From: Mycobacterium sp. 1100029.7
GTDB taxonomy: Bacteria > Actinomycetota > Actinomycetes > Mycobacteriales > Mycobacteriaceae
Assembly (NCBI RefSeq): GCF_001665235.1
Contig: NZ_LZSC01000057.1
Span: 62,001-126,000 of the forward strand
Direction: 5' to 3'
DNA: 64,000 nt
Each line of letters starts with the position of its first letter. Position 1 is the stretch's first letter. The notes below the pieces were generated by a model. It was not told the origin of the DNA, searched no databases, and saw only the letters and a list, made by a program, of their open reading frames with translations. The position numbers and the translations under genes were made by a program. Positions 60,677 through 64,000 of this stretch are shown in pieces.

Positions 60677-62202
60677 CCGATCGCCGCCGACAGCTGCACC
60701 CCGCATCGCCCGGGTTATCCGACGCTCGCGCGCTGTCGTCACCGCCCCGTGTCGTCGTCATCGGCGCCGGGATCGCCGGACTGAGCGCCGCCACCGCGCT
60801 TGCCGAACGCGGGGTCGCCGTCGACGTCGTGGAGCGCGAAGGCTACCTGGGCGGCCGGGTGGGCGGCTGGACTGAGCCCGCAGAAAGCCAGGCGGACAAC
60901 GACTTCGCGATGAACCGCGGCTTCCACGCCTTCTTCCGCCAGTACTACAACCTGCGGTCCTTGCTACGCCGCGTCGACCCGCAACTGCGGATGTTGGTCG
61001 GAGTCGACGACTATCCCTTGGTCGACGGCGCAGGCCGGCGCGACAGCTTCCGCGGACTGCCACACATACCACCGCTGAACGCACTCGCATTCGCGTTGCG
61101 CAGCCCGACATTTCGGCTCAGCGATCTCGTTCGCATCGACGCCCGCGCCGCAGCCCCGCTGGCGACCGTCTCGGTACCCGACATCTATCGGCAGCTCGAC
61201 CATATCGATGCCGACACATTTCTGAAGAGCATCAATTTCCCGGAGTCCGCACGTCATCTGGCCTTCGAGGTGTTTTCGCGCAGCTTCTTCGCCGCGCCCG
61301 ACCAATTGTCGGCCGCGGAACTGGCGACGATGTTCCACATCTACTTCCTGGGTTCCAGCGAGGGCCTCATCTTCGATGTTGCGAACGCGAACTTCGATGC
61401 GAGCCTGTGGAACCCGCTGCGACACTATCTGGAAGACCGGGGTGTTCGGGTACACCTCGGTGCGGCGGTGCGGCGCGTCAACGCCGGCCCCGGTAGGTCG
61501 CTGGGCGTCGAGACGGATGCGGGTGAGACGTTCGACGCGGACGCCGTCGTGCTCGCGCTGGACATCCGCGGGTTGCAGCACGTGGTCGCCGCGTCGTCGG
61601 GTCTCGGCGACGACCAGTGGCGCAACCGCATCGCGGACCTGCGAACCGCACCGCCTTTCGTGGTGCATCGACTATGGCTGGACCGGCCCGTCGACTCCGG
61701 CAGATCGCCGTTCCTCGGCACCTCCGGGCACCCCCCGCTGGACAACATCAGCGTGCTCGAGCGCTATGAGCGCGAAGCCGCGACGTGGGCGCGAAATACC
61801 CGGGGCTCCGTCGTCGAATTACATTCGTATGCAATCGATTCCGATGTATCTCACGAAGAGGCGGTTCGGCAGCTGCACCGGATGTATCCGGAGACGGCCA
61901 CCGCGCGGGTGGTTCGTGAACGGGTGCTGCGCCGCAGCGACTGCCCGCTGTTCGCCCCGGGCACCTACGCACGCCGGCCGACCGTGACGACACCGCACCC
62001 CACGCTGATGCTCGCCGGCGATGGCATCCGCATCGACTTGCCGGTAGCGCTGATGGAACGCGCCGCCACCACCGGATGGGTGGCCGCCAACCGGTTGCTC
62101 GCCGGGTGGGGCCTTGCCGGCCACGAGCTGTGCACCGTTCCGGTCCGCGGAAGGTCGAAGTTGCTTCGCGCGCTGGCCGGACGGCAGGGCGGTCGGAGAT
62201 GA
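60673..62202 (+). CDS. crtU: CrtU-type carotenoid desaturase/methyltransferase
   Basis: CrtU turns beta-ionone rings of beta-carotene into aromatic phi rings, giving isorenieratene. The 509-residue protein has the FAD motif VVVIGAGIAGLSAATALAERG, the CrtU segments RGFHAFFRQYYNLRSLLRR and LAFEVFSRSFFAAPDQLSAA, FHIYFLGSSEGLIFDV, and the C-terminal LPVALMERAATTGWVAANRLL. The long upstream frame is shadow of the methyltransferase gene. The ATG overlaps the previous stop. Aromatic carotenoids are known mycobacterial pigments. Confidence 0.93.
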   Translation: MTDRRRQLHPASPGLSDARALSSPPRVVVIGAGIAGLSAATALAERGVAVDVVEREGYLGGRVGGWTEPAESQADNDFAMNRGFHAFFRQYYNLRSLLRRVDPQLRMLVGVDDYPLVDGAGRRDSFRGLPHIPPLNALAFALRSPTFRLSDLVRIDARAAAPLATVSVPDIYRQLDHIDADTFLKSINFPESARHLAFEVFSRSFFAAPDQLSAAELATMFHIYFLGSSEGLIFDVANANFDASLWNPLRHYLEDRGVRVHLGAAVRRVNAGPGRSLGVETDAGETFDADAVVLALDIRGLQHVVAASSGLGDDQWRNRIADLRTAPPFVVHRLWLDRPVDSGRSPFLGTSGHPPLDNISVLERYEREAATWARNTRGSVVELHSYAIDSDVSHEEAVRQLHRMYPETATARVVRERVLRRSDCPLFAPGTYARRPTVTTPHPTLMLAGDGIRIDLPVALMERAATTGWVAANRLLAGWGLAGHELCTVPVRGRSKLLRALAGRQGGRR

Positions 62203-63194
62203 GCATCCGCGATCACCTGCGCGACCGATGGCCGAAAGGCTGGCCGGTCGAAGTGATTCCACGCGGCTCGTGGACCGCGCAGCAACCGACCTACCGCGAC
62301 GCCAAGCCGGCCATCATCGACGCCGCGCTAGCGCGCTCGGCACGCAAACCGACCGGCAACTGGTTTGCCTTCGCCGGCAGCCGCGACGTTCGCCGTGATC
62401 GCCCGTTCGGCGCCCGCGTGGCAGGTATCGAACTGGTCGCCTGGCGGGATCGCGACCAGCGGTTGTGCGTCGGCCCCGCGGGGTGTCCACATCTGGGCGC
62501 CGACCTGGCCACCGGAGTGGTGCGCGACGGTGTGCTGTTTTGCCGTTGGCACGGTTTGGCTCTCGACGGCAAGACCTGCGAGCTGCGCTGGAAGCCGTTG
62601 CCCAGCCATGACGACGGCGTGCTGGTCTGGGTGCGACTGGATTCCGTCGGTACCGAGGCGCCCACGGATGCACCGATCGTCCCCGCCAGGCCCAGCGGTG
62701 AGACGATGCACGCCGTCGCCCGGATGGTCGGCCATTGCGAGCCGTCCGACATCATCGCCAACCGTCTGGATCCGTGGCACGGCGCCTGGTTTCACCCGTA
62801 TTCGTTCACCCGGCTCGAGGTGCTCACCACACCGACCGAGCACGACGACCGGTTCGTCGTCGCGGTCACTTTCCGGATGGGTGCTTTCGGGGTGCCGGTG
62901 ATCGCGGAATTCACCAGCCCGGAAGCACGCACCATCGTCATGCGAATCGTCGAAGGCGAGGGCACCGGCAGTGTCGTGGAAACACACGCGACACCGATCG
63001 GCACCGGAACGGATGGGCGTCCCGCCGTCGCCGTCATCGAAGCCGTCGTAGCGCAGTCGGAACGGCCGGGATTCAGATTCGCGGGCCGCGCCGCGCCCGT
63101 CATCACACCCCTGGTCCGCTACGCCGCCAACCGGTTGTGGCGCGACGACCTTGCCTACGCAGAACGCCGCTACCAACTCCGCAGCGGCAACTGA
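62199..63194 (+). CDS. Rieske [2Fe-2S] protein of the carotenoid operon (DUF5914-type)
   Basis: This 331-residue protein has an N-terminal Rieske domain with ligands Cys96-x-His98 (CPHLGAD) and Cys115-x2-His118 (CRWHGLA), plus a C-terminal half of the ligand-binding type found in related proteins. Rieske proteins of this kind next to crtU occur in other actinobacteria, but the role is not established; hydroxylation or ketolation of a carotenoid ring, or electron supply to CrtU, are possible. The ATG overlaps the crtU stop. It is the last gene of the operon. Confidence 0.88.
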   Translation: MSIRDHLRDRWPKGWPVEVIPRGSWTAQQPTYRDAKPAIIDAALARSARKPTGNWFAFAGSRDVRRDRPFGARVAGIELVAWRDRDQRLCVGPAGCPHLGADLATGVVRDGVLFCRWHGLALDGKTCELRWKPLPSHDDGVLVWVRLDSVGTEAPTDAPIVPARPSGETMHAVARMVGHCEPSDIIANRLDPWHGAWFHPYSFTRLEVLTTPTEHDDRFVVAVTFRMGAFGVPVIAEFTSPEARTIVMRIVEGEGTGSVVETHATPIGTGTDGRPAVAVIEAVVAQSERPGFRFAGRAAPVITPLVRYAANRLWRDDLAYAERRYQLRSGN

Positions 63195-63228
63195 GCGCGG
63201 GTAACCACCGAAAGAGAGGCGAAGAGAA

Positions 63229-63441
63229 TTGACGGACAACAAATTTCGCAAAGGCGACAAGGTCGAGTGGAGCAGCCACGGAACCACCGTGACGGGAACC
63301 GTCGAACGCGAGATCACCTCTGACACCGAAGCGGCGGGGCGCACCGTGCGGGCGTCGAAAGACGAGCCGCAATATCAGGTGCGTAGCGACAAGACCGGTG
63401 CGGATGCCGTACACAAGCCAAGCGCGTTGCGGCGTCGCTGA
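63229..63441 (+). CDS. Small HVA1/DUF2945-type protein
   Basis: This 70-residue hydrophilic protein starts TTG and reads FRKGDKVEWSSHGTTVTGTV, then GRTVRASKDEPQYQVRSDKTG and AVHKPSALRRR, matching the small DUF2945/HVA1-type family (KGDxVxW...). No membrane segment or signal is seen. The function is unknown. It follows the carotenoid operon by 34 bases and may be part of the same transcript. A GGGTAA at 63199 is not a clear promoter. Confidence 0.72.
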   Translation: MTDNKFRKGDKVEWSSHGTTVTGTVEREITSDTEAAGRTVRASKDEPQYQVRSDKTGADAVHKPSALRRR

Positions 63442-63465
63442 TTTCACGACGGATGGCGATCGCAG

Positions 63466-63795
63466 ATGAGCGAGACTGACACAATTTGGGCGGATTTTCA
63501 CCAAACGGTCAATATGACCGCTCGGGAGCTGGAGAAGTGGCTGGCGACAGACGAATCGAAAAGCGTAGGGCAGAAAGCAGGAAGCAAAGAGTCGACCGGC
63601 CACGCCAGCGGGCGTCGGATCGTCGACATTTTGCGGTCCAAGCGCGCCGACCTGGACGACGACGACTACGCGCACATGCGCAAGGTCGTCGGCTATGCCA
63701 AGCGGCACCTCGCGCAACGGCCGCGCGGGGAGGTCGAGGACTCCCCATGGCGCTATTCGCTGATGAATTGGGGCCACGACCCGACCCGAACATGA
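63466..63795 (+). CDS. DUF3140-type protein
   Basis: This 109-residue protein reads FHQTVNMTARELEKWLATDESKSV, GHASGRRIVDILRSKRADL and DDYAHMRKVVGYAKRHLAQRP, which I recognise as the DUF3140 family, with a C-terminal WRYSLMNWGHDP. DUF3140 and HVA1-type genes are often neighbours. The function is unknown. ATG 63466 is 25 bases after the previous stop. Confidence 0.75.
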   Translation: MSETDTIWADFHQTVNMTARELEKWLATDESKSVGQKAGSKESTGHASGRRIVDILRSKRADLDDDDYAHMRKVVGYAKRHLAQRPRGEVEDSPWRYSLMNWGHDPTRT

Positions 63796-63904
63796 AGCTT
63801 TTCGCCTGCCGCTGGGCTAGGTTCACCTCTGACGCACGCCTGATCCAGTAGTTCTCGATTCGGCGCGCGGATACGCTGGTGTAACTGATGAAGGATTCCC
63901 GGAA

Positions 63905-64000
63905 GTGACCAAGCGCCGCGCGAATGACCAACTCAGCCGTGCTGAGCTGGAAAGATCGTTGTCGGCAGATCTGCGGGCCATCACCGCGCGATCCGATCGG
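63905..64000 (+). CDS. Start of an unidentified gene, possibly MarR-type regulator
   Basis: GTG 63905 opens a frame of 32 codons to the window end, reading TKRRANDQLSRAELERSL then SADLRAITARSDR. GAAGGA stands about 9 bases upstream as a ribosome-binding site. The visible N-terminus resembles the beginning of small helical transcription regulators, but too little is present to assign a family. The 63796-63904 gap before it holds no other gene. Confidence 0.45.
   Translation, partial: MTKRRANDQLSRAELERSLSADLRAITARSDR

Noticed and set aside
63190..63204. GGGTAA near 63199 as a SigF promoter for the HVA1-type gene
   Set aside because: There is no GTTT at the right distance upstream.

Overview
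This 64 kb window is from a GC-rich actinobacterium, almost certainly a pigmented non-tuberculous Mycobacterium. Gene content and order follow the M. tuberculosis block Rv2982c-Rv3032 (gpsA, fbiD, ppk, mutT1, hupB, leuDC, gltX, leuB, serA, ilvCNB, gatB, pfkA, gatAC, ligA, mnmA, etfAB, then a methyltransferase, GH57 enzyme and glycosyltransferase). Mycobacterial signatures include an HU protein with a long lysine/alanine tail, an MmpS/MmpL pair, lpp/lpq lipoproteins, F420 enzymes, GTG starts and ATGA start/stop overlaps. Departures from M. tuberculosis are a complete carotenoid operon, an extra MFS copy, an EspI-like ATPase between pfkA and gatB, a TetR-mmpS-mmpL unit, an iron-sulfur photolyase, a 57-bp minisatellite and an SDR remnant.

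Layout. 1-5.1 kb: gpsA (cut by the left edge), the F420 gene fbiD, polyphosphate kinase, mutT1. 5.1-9.5 kb: hupB, leuDC with its divergent IclR regulator, a PNPOx/F420-type protein. 9.5-12.1 kb: tRNA-Glu, tRNA-Gln, gltX, an FAH-family hydrolase. 12.1-15 kb: a 57-bp tandem repeat and two tandem MFS transporters. 15-23.4 kb: leuB-serA, an FAD oxidoreductase with a WrbA-like flavoprotein, and ilvBNC preceded by a leader-peptide attenuator. 23.4-32.7 kb: cfp6-like, DoxX and lppZ, gatCA-pfkA-(EspI-like ATPase)-gatB, an ACT-domain protein. 32.7-36.8 kb: mmpL-mmpS-tetR with a perfect palindromic operator inside the mmpS promoter. 36.8-45.2 kb: ligA, a MetE-like protein, lpqA, mnmA with a cysteine desulfurase, two acyltransferases. 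45.5-49.2 kb: FeS-BCP photolyase, an SRPBCC protein, etfAB. 49.5-53.1 kb: methyltransferase, GH57 and GT4 genes of polymethylated polysaccharide/alpha-glucan synthesis. 53.1-55.4 kb: SDR pseudogene, SRPBCC-epimerase fusion, an uncharacterised gene. 55.7-63.2 kb: crtE-crtI-crtB-crtYc-crtYd-methyltransferase-crtU-Rieske, every junction overlapping. 63.2-64 kb: two small conserved proteins and the start of one more gene.

How it works together. The branched-chain and serine genes (leuDC, leuB, serA, ilvBNC) lie in three nearby blocks, each with its own apparent control: an IclR operator at leuCD and a translational attenuator at ilvB. gltX, tRNA-Gln and gatCAB together make up the indirect Gln-tRNA route. 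The carotenoid operon should convert isoprenoid diphosphates to beta-carotene and, through CrtU, to an aromatic carotenoid of the isorenieratene type; the methyltransferase and Rieske protein have unassigned steps. Sites matching the SigF promoter consensus (GTTT-N15-GGGTA) occur upstream of crtE, of the divergent uncharacterised gene and of the MFS pair, with a weaker match before the photolyase. This points to a stress- or light-protection regulon. All functions are inferred from reading the sequence; no searches were run.
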